From: CAINVV01 sp963663675
Lineage (GTDB): Bacteria; Bacteroidota; Bacteroidia; Bacteroidales; Prolixibacteraceae
NCBI GenBank assembly: GCA_963663675.1
Contig: OY760498.1
Location: forward strand, 3,968,001-4,032,000
Direction of reading: 5' to 3'
Length of the DNA stretch: 64,000 nt
This document shows positions 44,695 through 53,662 of the stretch, piece after piece; within the stretch, counting starts at the first letter, position 1, and each line of letters starts with the position of its first letter. Below the pieces are notes generated by a model. That model was not told the origin of the DNA, did no database searches, and saw only the letters and a list, made by a program, of their open reading frames with translations. The translations under genes were made by a program, and so were the position numbers.

Positions 44695-45831
44695 ATGGGT
44701 TCACTTAATAATCTAATTTATTTTGATAACAATGCATCCACTCCAATTGATAATCGGGTCTTGGATGCTATGATCCCATTTCTGACAGTAAATTTTGCTA
44801 ATGCAAGCAGCACACATCATTTTGGTATTGCATCCAATGAAGCTGTAACCAAGGCAAGAAACCAAGTTGCCGATTTGATTGGAGCAGAAGAAAGTGAAAT
44901 TATTTTCACAAGCGGTTCAACGGAAGCAATCAATATTGCTTTGGAAGGCATCGCGGATAATTATTCAACAAAAGGGAAACACATTGTAACTGTTTCAACA
45001 GAACATTATGCTGTGCTAGACAAATGCAAGCATCTTGAAACCAAAGGATACGAAGTAACCTATTTACCAGTATGTAAGGACGGATTGATTGATTTAAATG
45101 ACCTAAGAAATTCGTTGCGTAAGGATACAATACTTGTGTGCGTAATGTATATAAATAATGAGACAGGAGTAATTCAACCTATAAAAGAAATTGCTTCGTT
45201 AGCACATGAAACGGGTGCCTTCTTCATGACAGATACAACCCAAGCGGTAGGGAAGATCGAAATCGATGTTGATGACCTAGGAATCGATTTGATGTGTATA
45301 AGCGGACATAAGATGTATGCTCCAAAAGGCATCGGTGCGTTATTTGTCAGATGTCATTGGAATCCTGTCACGCTATCAGCATTCATCCATGGTGGAGGAC
45401 ATGAAAAAGGGTTACGCAGTGGAACACTCAATGTACCAGGAATTGTAGCGCTTGGCATGGCATGTGAAATCGCAAAGCAAGAGATGTATCAAGATGCTGA
45501 GAAAATTTTGGGTTTGCGTAATAAATTAGAGAATGAATTAGTAAAAATATCAGGTGCTTATGTGAACGGAACAAAGGAGAAAAGAATATTTAATGTCAGT
45601 AATATTTGTTTCCCTGGCATTGATGCTAGTGTGTTAATTGGAAGAATGAAAAATATTGCAGTTTCAAATGGTTCAGCTTGCACTTCAGCTGTTTTTGCAC
45701 CATCTCATGTTCTACTAGCAATGGGTTCAAATGATAATGATTCATTTGCTTCAATACGATTCTCACTAGGCCGATTTAATACAGCTGAAGAAGTTGAAAC
45801 AGCAATAAGAACATTCAAACAATTTTTATAA
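44695..45831 (+). CDS. sspA: Cysteine desulfurase (SspA/DndA/IscS-like)
   Basis: A 378-residue PLP enzyme that takes sulfur from cysteine. IYFDNNASTP at the N-terminus, the Schiff-base Lys206 in SGHKMYAPKG and the persulfide Cys329 in NGSACTS mark the IscS/NifS group. In phosphorothioation systems this is SspA or DndA, sulfur donor to SspD. In most loci it precedes sspB; here it is in the middle of the operon after the kinase. A housekeeping iron-sulfur role is less likely given the context. Confidence 0.9.
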   Translation: MGSLNNLIYFDNNASTPIDNRVLDAMIPFLTVNFANASSTHHFGIASNEAVTKARNQVADLIGAEESEIIFTSGSTEAINIALEGIADNYSTKGKHIVTVSTEHYAVLDKCKHLETKGYEVTYLPVCKDGLIDLNDLRNSLRKDTILVCVMYINNETGVIQPIKEIASLAHETGAFFMTDTTQAVGKIEIDVDDLGIDLMCISGHKMYAPKGIGALFVRCHWNPVTLSAFIHGGGHEKGLRSGTLNVPGIVALGMACEIAKQEMYQDAEKILGLRNKLENELVKISGAYVNGTKEKRIFNVSNICFPGIDASVLIGRMKNIAVSNGSACTSAVFAPSHVLLAMGSNDNDSFASIRFSLGRFNTAEEVETAIRTFKQFL

Positions 45832-45844
45832 TCGACAACATCTT

Positions 45845-48073
45845 ATGCTTAATCAAGTAAACTGGTCAGCAGAAAGAGATTACAAATCTGGGACAGAGAA
45901 TGAGCCATTGCAATTCTATTTAGAAGGATTATCAAATAGCTCTGAGTTTCAATTACTGCTTGGCTATTTTAGCTCTGCTGCCATTAATCTCCTGTCTGTT
46001 GGCTTTGCCACCTTTATAAGTAAAGGGGGCAAAATGAAAATGGTCATAAATCATCTACTCTCGGAAAAGGACAAGGATGCAATTCAAAAAGCAGAAAATC
46101 ATAATCTTTCTAACGAGATTTTTGATTTGAATGATGTTAAATCACTTGGAAAAATATTAGACGATTATAATGCTCACTTTTTTGAATGTCTTGCTTATTT
46201 AATTTCTGAAAAAAGAATTGAAATTAAGATAATTAAACCAAAAGATAAGCGAGGTATAGCGCATTACAAATCAGGTATTTTTTGTGATGGGGAAAATTAT
46301 GTTGGTTATAAAGCATCCTGCAATTTCACATTATTTGGCCTGTCTGAAAATCTTGAAGAACTTGAAGCATTTTTAAGTTGGGAAAATGGGAGGTCAAATA
46401 AACTAATCAAAAAACAGCTGAGAGTCATTGCTGATTATTTTAATGAGAAGGATGAAGATGTGGAATATGTTTCTTCAAAAGATATTGAAGTTGCCATTAG
46501 AGATAAATTTGGAAATAAAGATATCAATGAACTCATAATTCAAGAAAGTGAATTACTAAAACGGAAAATAGACTTAACTAAGAATAAAAGAGTTAAGGAT
46601 ACCATTCAAAAGATAAATGATTATATTGATGAGTTTACTAGAAATCCAAGATTCCCTTTCTCCCAAGGACCAAGAGTATATCAATCTGAAGCATACCACA
46701 ACTGGGTAAAAAATAATTTCGCTGGCGTATTTGCAATGGCAACAGGAACCGGTAAGACAATCACTGCATTGAATTGTGTTCTAAATGAATTTCAAAAAAC
46801 AGGATCATATAAAGCAATAATCCTTGTTCCTACTTTGGTACTGGTTGAACAATGGAAACAAGAAGCAAAGAATTTTAATTTTGACAATATCATCTCGGTA
46901 TCTTCAAAGAGCGCAGATTGGAACCAGAAGCTTATTGAATTGAGAACCAAAGCTTCTTTTGGAATGGGAATATCATTCGTTGTAATCGCAACCTACAAGT
47001 CCTTTACAAGTCCAAAGTTTCAGAATTTCATACAAGGATTAAAAGCAGATGAAATTTTTATTGCAGATGAAGCACATAACATTGGAGCAAGTAACGTAAA
47101 AAGCAAACTCCTTCAACTAAAAATTAATAAACGAATAGGACTGTCAGCGACACCTAAAAGAGTTTACGATCCGGAAGGGACCAAGCAGATAGAATTGTTC
47201 TTTAGTGACTCTGAACCTTATACTTATAGCTTCTCATTGGAAAGAGCAATTAATGAAAATATTTTATGCAAGTATTATTATTACCCAACAGTTGTGAATT
47301 TGCATGAGGATGAAATGGAGGAATATAATGAAATTTCATTACGTATTGCAAAGTTATATCAGAGGATCGCAACTGATGAAAGTATCAAAAAGAAATACGA
47401 AAATCTATTAATACTTAGAAAATCAATTATACATAAAGCTAAAAACAAGTTTGAAGCATTTACAAACATTGTTAATGACACTATTGACTCAGAAACAGGT
47501 TTAAAATATACACTTGTTTATGCCCCTGAAGGTTATCACTCTGATGAAGCATTTATTGAGGAGGATTTCCCTGATTTGGATGGTGATTCAAGGATTATTG
47601 ACTTATATTCCAATATTATCAGAAATATTTCTCCAAGTACACATGTTGCCCAATATACTTCAGAAAGCAAGGATAAAGAAAACCTACTTCAAAGTTTTGA
47701 AGAAGGCAAAATAGATGTTTTGCTTTCAATGAAGTGTTTAGATGAAGGGGTTGATATTCCTAGGACAGAGCAAGCAATCTTTTGTTCTAGTACTGGTAAC
47801 CCAAGACAGTTTATACAACGAAGGGGAAGAATTTTGAGGAAACATAGAGATAAGAAATTTGCTAAAATATTTGACCTGGTTGTTATCCCTAAGGTCGTCT
47901 TTGGTAGCCCGAATTTTGACAGCGAAAGAAAACTTGTTCAAAAAGAACTAGAACGAGTAGTATACTTCGCATATATGGCTATCAATAAGTATGAAGCTAT
48001 TGAAAGCTTGAAGAGTATTTGTGAGTATTATCAATTAAATTTAGATACCATTCACTTAGAATTAATTAGTTAA
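45845..48073 (+). CDS. Superfamily 2 helicase with PLD-like N-terminal domain
   Basis: A 742-residue protein. The N-terminal 200 residues have the PLD pattern (LLGYFSSAAINL, then HYKSGIF as the HxK motif). The helicase core has Walker A ATGTGKT at about residue 300, DEAH in IADEAHNIG, SATPKR, and motif VI QRRGRILRKHRD near residue 660. Such PLD-helicase fusions act as restriction factors. It follows sspA by 13 bases and is followed within 2 bases by the next gene. It may be a component of an SspFGH-type restriction module; letter assignment is not possible by eye. Confidence 0.87.
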   Translation: MLNQVNWSAERDYKSGTENEPLQFYLEGLSNSSEFQLLLGYFSSAAINLLSVGFATFISKGGKMKMVINHLLSEKDKDAIQKAENHNLSNEIFDLNDVKSLGKILDDYNAHFFECLAYLISEKRIEIKIIKPKDKRGIAHYKSGIFCDGENYVGYKASCNFTLFGLSENLEELEAFLSWENGRSNKLIKKQLRVIADYFNEKDEDVEYVSSKDIEVAIRDKFGNKDINELIIQESELLKRKIDLTKNKRVKDTIQKINDYIDEFTRNPRFPFSQGPRVYQSEAYHNWVKNNFAGVFAMATGTGKTITALNCVLNEFQKTGSYKAIILVPTLVLVEQWKQEAKNFNFDNIISVSSKSADWNQKLIELRTKASFGMGISFVVIATYKSFTSPKFQNFIQGLKADEIFIADEAHNIGASNVKSKLLQLKINKRIGLSATPKRVYDPEGTKQIELFFSDSEPYTYSFSLERAINENILCKYYYYPTVVNLHEDEMEEYNEISLRIAKLYQRIATDESIKKKYENLLILRKSIIHKAKNKFEAFTNIVNDTIDSETGLKYTLVYAPEGYHSDEAFIEEDFPDLDGDSRIIDLYSNIIRNISPSTHVAQYTSESKDKENLLQSFEEGKIDVLLSMKCLDEGVDIPRTEQAIFCSSTGNPRQFIQRRGRILRKHRDKKFAKIFDLVVIPKVVFGSPNFDSERKLVQKELERVVYFAYMAINKYEAIESLKSICEYYQLNLDTIHLELIS

Positions 48074-48075
48074 AC

Positions 48076-48318
48076 ATGCAAAAAGAAACACTTAAAGCCT
48101 TTCTACAGGACGAATCATTTCGGGAGATATTGAAATCAAAGTACAATCTAAATGAAGACAAGATTGACAACATCTCTATGACTAGTTCGGAAAATATTCC
48201 TGAACTTATGGTAATCAAGGAAATGATTAACAAATCAGGAGATGAAAAATTAACTGCAAATATCATTAGCGGTCAAATTATTAATCTATTAGATAACCGA
48301 TTGAAAAAATTGTCATGA
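48076..48318 (+). CDS. Small protein between helicase and Rad50-like ATPase
   Basis: An 80-residue charged helical protein (LKAFLQDESFREILKSKYN, MINKSGDEKL) with no motif I recognise. It begins two bases after the helicase stop and overlaps the next start by 4 bases (ATGA), a firm sign that it is a real gene in the operon. It may be a subunit bridging helicase and ATPase. Confidence 0.65.
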   Translation: MQKETLKAFLQDESFREILKSKYNLNEDKIDNISMTSSENIPELMVIKEMINKSGDEKLTANIISGQIINLLDNRLKKLS

Positions 48319-50504
48319 AAATACATAGCATTACTATTACTAATTTTCTTTGCTACTACGGCACTAATAAAATTCTCTTTGAGGATGGACTTAACCTAGT
48401 CCTAGGTGCAAATGGTTATGGGAAATCAAAGCTTTATGATGCATTTCAATGGGTTTTTAAAGATGGGATAACAGATGATTCTGCTCCTGAGGTAATTAAA
48501 AATACATCATTGATAAAAAGAGAATTGATTTCGGAAAAGGCTTTGATTGAATGTGCTGCTGGAGACAAGGTATTTTGTGAAGTGGTAGTTGATGTGTCGG
48601 ATTCTAGTTCTACCTACCAGTTAAAAAGAAAATATTTTGTTTCAAAAAAACATGATGGCACTTTCATTGAAGCTACTTTAAGTTCTTTTGAAGTTTACGA
48701 AAAAGATGTAGTACATTTCAAACCATTAGATGAAGATACTGCTTCAAAAATACCCAACCGGCTGATTAGCAGTGAGGTAATGCCGTATGTTTGGTTTCAA
48801 GGAGAAAAAGGAGTTAATAAAATTATTGACACATCTAACAAAGTTTCTCTCAAGAAGGTTATAGAAAAATTATCTGATATTGAGAAGTGGGATAAATATT
48901 TAGCAATTATTGAGAAAGCATACTCGACAGCAACTACAGACTTCAACAGAGAATTGAAAAACAATGCCCGAAATAGACAGGAATACGACATTGCGGAAGA
49001 TGCATATAACAAAAATAAAAAGGCATTTGACATAGATATTGAAGAATTTAAAAATGCAAATGAAAATCTTGAGGCAGCAACTAGTCTCTTAGATTCTATT
49101 CTTGGTAAATTAGATTCTGCTCAAAAGATTACAGAATTAGATGGAATAAGGAAACAAAAGATGCTCGATTTAGAAGCAACAATAGCCGAGATTGATAAAT
49201 CTAATTTAGGCTTTTCTAAGCGGTTGTTTCAAGATTATTGGTTATTGATGGGGACTGAAAAACTAGTTTCCAAATTTGAAGATAAGTACAACACATACAA
49301 TGACTTTGTGAACCAAAGAAAAGTGACAGAAGCATTAGAAAAATCAGAATTTGATTCAACAACAAGGTTGCCAAGAGGTATTCCGGAAAGGATGCACGTT
49401 CAAAGAATGTTGGATTTAAAAAAATGTCTTGTCTGTGGTACACTAGCTCCAGTTGGGTCAAAAGAGTATAAAGAAATTGAAAAACTCTTACCCATACCCA
49501 AAGCTACCAAAGTAATTGAATCAACTCCAGATATTGAATCTGAGCTAAGAAGACTATATAATATTGGATTTTCTATTTCTGAGAAATTTAGTAATGCTGA
49601 AGATGAAATCGTGGCAGCTATTGAAAACAAAGAAAACCTCATTAAGAAGAAATCAGAACTTCAAGACGCTTTAGTTCATTTAGATACAGAGATCAGTAAT
49701 GAAATTTTAAATAGCGGTGTTGACAGAGCTACTGATATTGTTTCTATGGCAACTGTGGCTAGTCAGGATATTCAAAAATACTCAGGCGAAGTTGGTAGGT
49801 TAAAATTGAAGAAAGAAAGAGATGAAGAAGAATTAAGAAAATCTGAGACTAAATTAAAACAACTTTCACAAGGAACTGTTGACCCTCTGTTTTTAGCAAA
49901 GAAAGAATTGCTTGATAATCTTGTTGAATTGACAAAAAGAGTAAAAGCAAAACAATATAAAGGGTTAGTTGACCAATTAGAAAGAACATCTAATGTTCAC
50001 TATGAAAATATTAACAAGCCCACAGGTGCATTTTATGGAAGGATTAAATTCGTCGAAACAACAAGTGGCGGATATATACCTGAAAATTATGATGATAGTG
50101 GACAACGAATTTCAAACCTGAATACATCTCTAACTTCTTCATTAAAATTGTCTATTATTTTGGCAATAATGACGGCAAACCAAAATAGAGGTTACAACAA
50201 TCGATACCCTCTAATTGCGGATGCACCTATTTCTGATTTTGACCCTTCAAAGAAAAAATCATTCTTGGTCGAAGCAGCAAATACATTCAATCAGAGTATT
50301 GTTATCATTTATGATTTTCTCGATATAGACACAGAAAGAACCAATCGTTTTAAACCAAATATTCCAAAATTGAAAGAATTAAAGGACGAGATTGAAAAGA
50401 GAGGAAAAAATTTGACAATTCACAACCTTGATATTCCTGATGGAATAACTACAACTAACCGAAAAGAATTATCAATAACAATCAACCCAGTTAATATAAA
50501 ATGA
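48315..50504 (+). CDS. Rad50/DndD-like ATPase with CxxC hook
   Basis: A 729-residue SMC-like ATPase. Walker A is LGANGYGKSKLYDAFQW near residue 35, and the C-terminal nucleotide-binding half includes LSIILAIMTANQNR and the Walker B-like LIADAPISDFD near residue 640. Between them are coiled-coil arms and a hook with CLVC (Cys371, Cys374), as in Rad50 and DndD. It could load on DNA ends or scan DNA together with the helicase. It overlaps its neighbours by 4 bases at both ends. Confidence 0.85.
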   Translation: MKIHSITITNFLCYYGTNKILFEDGLNLVLGANGYGKSKLYDAFQWVFKDGITDDSAPEVIKNTSLIKRELISEKALIECAAGDKVFCEVVVDVSDSSSTYQLKRKYFVSKKHDGTFIEATLSSFEVYEKDVVHFKPLDEDTASKIPNRLISSEVMPYVWFQGEKGVNKIIDTSNKVSLKKVIEKLSDIEKWDKYLAIIEKAYSTATTDFNRELKNNARNRQEYDIAEDAYNKNKKAFDIDIEEFKNANENLEAATSLLDSILGKLDSAQKITELDGIRKQKMLDLEATIAEIDKSNLGFSKRLFQDYWLLMGTEKLVSKFEDKYNTYNDFVNQRKVTEALEKSEFDSTTRLPRGIPERMHVQRMLDLKKCLVCGTLAPVGSKEYKEIEKLLPIPKATKVIESTPDIESELRRLYNIGFSISEKFSNAEDEIVAAIENKENLIKKKSELQDALVHLDTEISNEILNSGVDRATDIVSMATVASQDIQKYSGEVGRLKLKKERDEEELRKSETKLKQLSQGTVDPLFLAKKELLDNLVELTKRVKAKQYKGLVDQLERTSNVHYENINKPTGAFYGRIKFVETTSGGYIPENYDDSGQRISNLNTSLTSSLKLSIILAIMTANQNRGYNNRYPLIADAPISDFDPSKKKSFLVEAANTFNQSIVIIYDFLDIDTERTNRFKPNIPKLKELKDEIEKRGKNLTIHNLDIPDGITTTNRKELSITINPVNIK

Positions 50505-51007
50505 AATTATTACTCGAAAAAATTGAATCTAAAACACCACATTATCCTGATATATACAGGGATATGATTGATTCGCTTTCAAGAAAGAAAGAATTGAGTT
50601 CATCTGACCAAACCGATGAGGAGCAAGTTGCAAAAGGAAAAGTATTTGGCACTTACTATGAGTGTTACATGTATGCAGTAATACTTGGTATTAAAGCCAA
50701 TAATCGTTTAGCTTTCAACAGGGCAGAAGGGACTAAATTTCTTTCCATTGGAGAATGGAAACCTAAACAAATTACTCAATATCTAATTATGAGCCTATTA
50801 GCCATAGTTGATTTCCAATTTGAAATGATTGAGAATTTAAACGAAGAGCAAGCAAACGAAAAAGCAAATGAATTGCTTCATCTAATGGAAGGTTATGCAA
50901 AGGGTGGTTTAGAAATTCTTGCAAAGAAAATCAAAGATGACCCGACTTACTTTGAAAACACATTAAATGTTGTAGGATTCTTGAAACAATCTGAAAATGT
51001 ATTGTAG
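50501..51007 (+). CDS. Last gene of the phosphorothioation operon, unknown function
   Basis: A 168-residue soluble protein. The segment KVFGTYYECYMYAVILGIKANNR and the helix around LNEEQANEKANELLH are distinctive, but I do not recognise the family; a very distant resemblance to DndE-type accessory proteins is possible. It overlaps the ATPase by 4 bases, so it is probably part of the same complex. Nothing follows until the island end. Confidence 0.65.
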   Translation: MKLLLEKIESKTPHYPDIYRDMIDSLSRKKELSSSDQTDEEQVAKGKVFGTYYECYMYAVILGIKANNRLAFNRAEGTKFLSIGEWKPKQITQYLIMSLLAIVDFQFEMIENLNEEQANEKANELLHLMEGYAKGGLEILAKKIKDDPTYFENTLNVVGFLKQSENVL

Positions 51008-51279
51008 GGTAAATATGGGGACCGATCAACATCCTCTATTTAAAGGCCAACTTTCAGGGAAGCATACAAATTGACTAGAAGATAAAAAATTAATGATTAG
51101 TAATCAACCATTTAACTCGGGCTTAAAGTGAAAAATAGAGTGTGAATATATTTTCAGAGAATAATGATACTTCAATTTGTCCCAAAATAATTGAAATGAT
51201 CCAACTTATTGAAAATGTATGCTTTATTAGCTAGGGAAAATGAGTTAATGTTTCCAATATATTTCCAATTTAAAATCAA
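51008..51279. other. Right end of the island, non-coding
   Basis: About 270 AT-rich bases between the last operon gene and the tRNA terminator. No coding-like frame is seen. The arm-type repeats lie at 51251-51269. Confidence 0.5.
51251..51269 (+). repeat. Putative integrase arm-type sites, right end
   Basis: Two TTTCCAAT copies start at 51251 and 51262, the same orientation, 11-base spacing and ATG prefix as at 17681 and 17692 on the left end. Confidence 0.6.
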
Positions 51280-51311
51280 AAAACCCGCAAGTACTTGATT
51301 TGCGGGTTTTT
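51280..51311. terminator. Terminator brought by the island behind tRNA-Met
   Basis: AAAACCCGCA (51280-51289) and TGCGGGTTTT (51301-51310) form a 10-bp stem. For the minus-strand tRNA the A run at 51278-51283 becomes the U tract. It replaces the terminator displaced to 17515-17545. Confidence 0.85.
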
Positions 51312-51325
51312 ATCATTCATCCTAG

Positions 51326-51398
<73 letters not shown>

Positions 51399-51486
51399 GT
51401 ATATTTTTAACTCAGCTGTGTCTGTTTTGTGAGTGCAAAGATAGCCTATTTTTCCGATACTGCAACATTGATGTGAGATTTTTGTG

Positions 51487-51494
51487 TATGTTTG
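51487..51494 (+). promoter_or_regulatory. -7 element TATGTTTG for the M23 peptidase gene
   Basis: TATGTTTG matches TAnnTTTG 22 bases before the ATG at 51517 and excludes the GTG at 51484 as a start. Confidence 0.5.
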
Positions 51495-51516
51495 GAAATC
51501 CAAGAATTTTGAACCC

Positions 51517-52380
51517 ATGGCGGCAGAGAGAAAGAGAGATCAGTTGAAGAAATTGTTCCAAAATCCCTATCGGATCGTCATTTTCAACGACCTCAACCTT
51601 CATATTATAAGACAGATAAGGTTTAGTGCCCGTACACTGGTCCTGGGGGTAGTTGGCGCAGTGGTTGCCATAATTATTGGGGTTACAATTCTCATTGCCT
51701 TTACTCCTTTAAGGGAGTACATACCCGGATATCCGAGCGGAAAACTAAGGCAGAGATTAATTCAGAATGAGCTGGTAACAGACTCTCTGAAAGAAAAAAT
51801 CAATCTTAACGAGCGCTATTTCCGCGACTTACGTGCCATGCTGAGTGGTGAAAACACCCTGGATACAATAGCAAAGAGAGATTCGTTTGTTCGTCCAAAC
51901 CTGAACCAGCTGAAGCGGATTAACCAGGACAGCCTTTTCAGGGAGGATCTGGAGCAGGAGCAGTTCAATCTTCATTTAACCTCAGGAAGTACAAGGAAAG
52001 GCGGTCTTGCAAGCTTGCTCTTTTTCCCTCCTGTGAAAGGAATGGTAACCGGTAAACAGGATATTGTTGCCGGTCATTATGGAGTTGATGTAGTCGCCAA
52101 ACCAAATACAAGAATCTCTTCTGCCTTGGATGGAACGGTTATCTTTTCCGATTGGACCATGGAGGCAGGTTATGTTATTGTCATACAGCATGATCAAAAT
52201 GTTGTAACCAGCTATAAGCATAATTCCGAATTGCTTAAAAGGCAGGGAGAAAAAGTGAAGGCAGGGGAAGTCATTGCCATTATGGGAAACACCGGGAAAG
52301 AGACAACAGGCCCTCACCTGCATTTTGAAATATGGATGAATGGCAATCCCATCAATCCCGAAGATTACATCAGTTTTTAA
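51517..52380 (+). CDS. M23-family metallopeptidase
   Basis: A 287-residue inner-membrane-anchored peptidoglycan hydrolase or activator. A cytoplasmic stub is followed by a membrane helix at about 41-62, a coiled-coil linker, and a C-terminal LytM/M23 domain with GHYGVDVVAKP and HLHFEIW, the zinc-ligand motifs HxxxD and HxH. Both motifs are complete, so it should be catalytically active. It is followed 12 bases later by dxr. Such proteins trim or remodel cell-wall cross-links. Confidence 0.92.
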   Translation: MAAERKRDQLKKLFQNPYRIVIFNDLNLHIIRQIRFSARTLVLGVVGAVVAIIIGVTILIAFTPLREYIPGYPSGKLRQRLIQNELVTDSLKEKINLNERYFRDLRAMLSGENTLDTIAKRDSFVRPNLNQLKRINQDSLFREDLEQEQFNLHLTSGSTRKGGLASLLFFPPVKGMVTGKQDIVAGHYGVDVVAKPNTRISSALDGTVIFSDWTMEAGYVIVIQHDQNVVTSYKHNSELLKRQGEKVKAGEVIAIMGNTGKETTGPHLHFEIWMNGNPINPEDYISF

Positions 52381-52392
52381 ATCTTTGCCAAA

Positions 52393-53544
52393 ATGAAAAA
52401 AATTGCCCTGCTCGGTTCAACAGGATCAATCGGTCAGCAGACACTGGATGTAATTGAGAACAATCCCGACCTTTTTTCAGTCGAAGTGCTGACTGCCAAC
52501 AACAACGTCGGACTTCTTATAGAACAGGCATTGAAATTTAAACCCAATGTCGTTGTTATCAGCAATGAAAATAAATACCACCTGGTTCGGGATGCCCTTA
52601 AAGATGAGCCGGTAAAAGTATATGCTGGTTGTGACGCCATTTCCCAGGTTGTTGAGATGGGATCGATCGATACTGTAGTAACAGCGATGGTGGGTTACTC
52701 CGGATTATTGCCGACAGTAAGGGCTGTTAAAGCCGGGAAGCAGATTGCCCTCGCCAACAAAGAGACCCTGGTTGTTGCAGGTGACCTGATTACAAGGCTG
52801 GCAGTAGAAAACAGATCGGAAATACTACCCATTGATTCCGAACATTCTGCCATTTTCCAATGCCTCATGGGGGAAGCAGAAGATTCTTTGGAAAAGATCT
52901 TACTTACCTGTTCTGGTGGCCCATTTCACGGTAAAACCAGGAAAGAGCTGGAAAAAGTCACTCTCAAAGAAGCTCTGAAGCATCCCAACTGGGACATGGG
53001 TGCAAAAATCACCATTGATTCGGCTACACTAATGAACAAAGGATTTGAAGTAATAGAGGCTAAATGGTTGTTCGGGGTGAAACCTGAGCAAATTGAAGTT
53101 GTTGTCCATCCGCAAAGTATCATCCATTCCATGGTCCGGTTTTGCGATGGTTCCATAAAAGCACAGCTCGGACTGCCAGACATGAGATTCCCCATTCAGT
53201 TTGCTTTAAGCTACCCTTTTCGTGTCAAAAACACATTGCCACGATTTAATTTCGCTGATTTTTCGACCTTTACTTTTACAACTCCCGATACAAAAAATTT
53301 TCGTAACCTTGCACTTTCATTTGAGGCCCTGAACAAAGGAGGCAATTTGGCTTGTGTTTTGAATGCTGCCAATGAAGTTTCAGTCAGCGCTTTCCTAAAT
53401 GAAAAAATTTCGTTTCTCGGTATCGCAAAAATTAACGAGCAGGTAATGGAGAAAATTTCATTCGTCAAAAATCCCGAATTGAATGATTACATAGAGACAG
53501 ACAAGGATGCCCGAATCTATGCGGAAGAGATGATCAGAAAGTGA
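52393..53544 (+). CDS. dxr: 1-deoxy-D-xylulose 5-phosphate reductoisomerase
   Basis: NADPH-dependent enzyme that converts DXP to MEP, the committed step of MEP-pathway isoprenoid synthesis. It has 383 residues: N-terminal Rossmann motif GSTGSIGQQT, ANKETLVVAG, and the metal-binding PIDSEHSAIFQ. The C-terminal helical domain is complete. It is cytoplasmic. It lies between the M23 peptidase and rseP; dxr-rseP pairing is common in many bacteria. Confidence 0.97.
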   Translation: MKKIALLGSTGSIGQQTLDVIENNPDLFSVEVLTANNNVGLLIEQALKFKPNVVVISNENKYHLVRDALKDEPVKVYAGCDAISQVVEMGSIDTVVTAMVGYSGLLPTVRAVKAGKQIALANKETLVVAGDLITRLAVENRSEILPIDSEHSAIFQCLMGEAEDSLEKILLTCSGGPFHGKTRKELEKVTLKEALKHPNWDMGAKITIDSATLMNKGFEVIEAKWLFGVKPEQIEVVVHPQSIIHSMVRFCDGSIKAQLGLPDMRFPIQFALSYPFRVKNTLPRFNFADFSTFTFTTPDTKNFRNLALSFEALNKGGNLACVLNAANEVSVSAFLNEKISFLGIAKINEQVMEKISFVKNPELNDYIETDKDARIYAEEMIRK

Positions 53545-53662
53545 ACAAGATTGAAAAATCCTGAAAATAATTGATGACAATAGCCTGAACGCGGATTAAA
53601 TTATATTGGACAGATCCGGTAATTGGCTTTAGTGAATAACAAATAATGAAGAAATCGACATA

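Noticed and set aside
37402..51007. Dnd-type (double-strand) phosphorothioation system
   Set aside because: DUF4007 and the large ATPase are Ssp components, and no clear DndB or DndE is present; only the hook ATPase resembles DndD.
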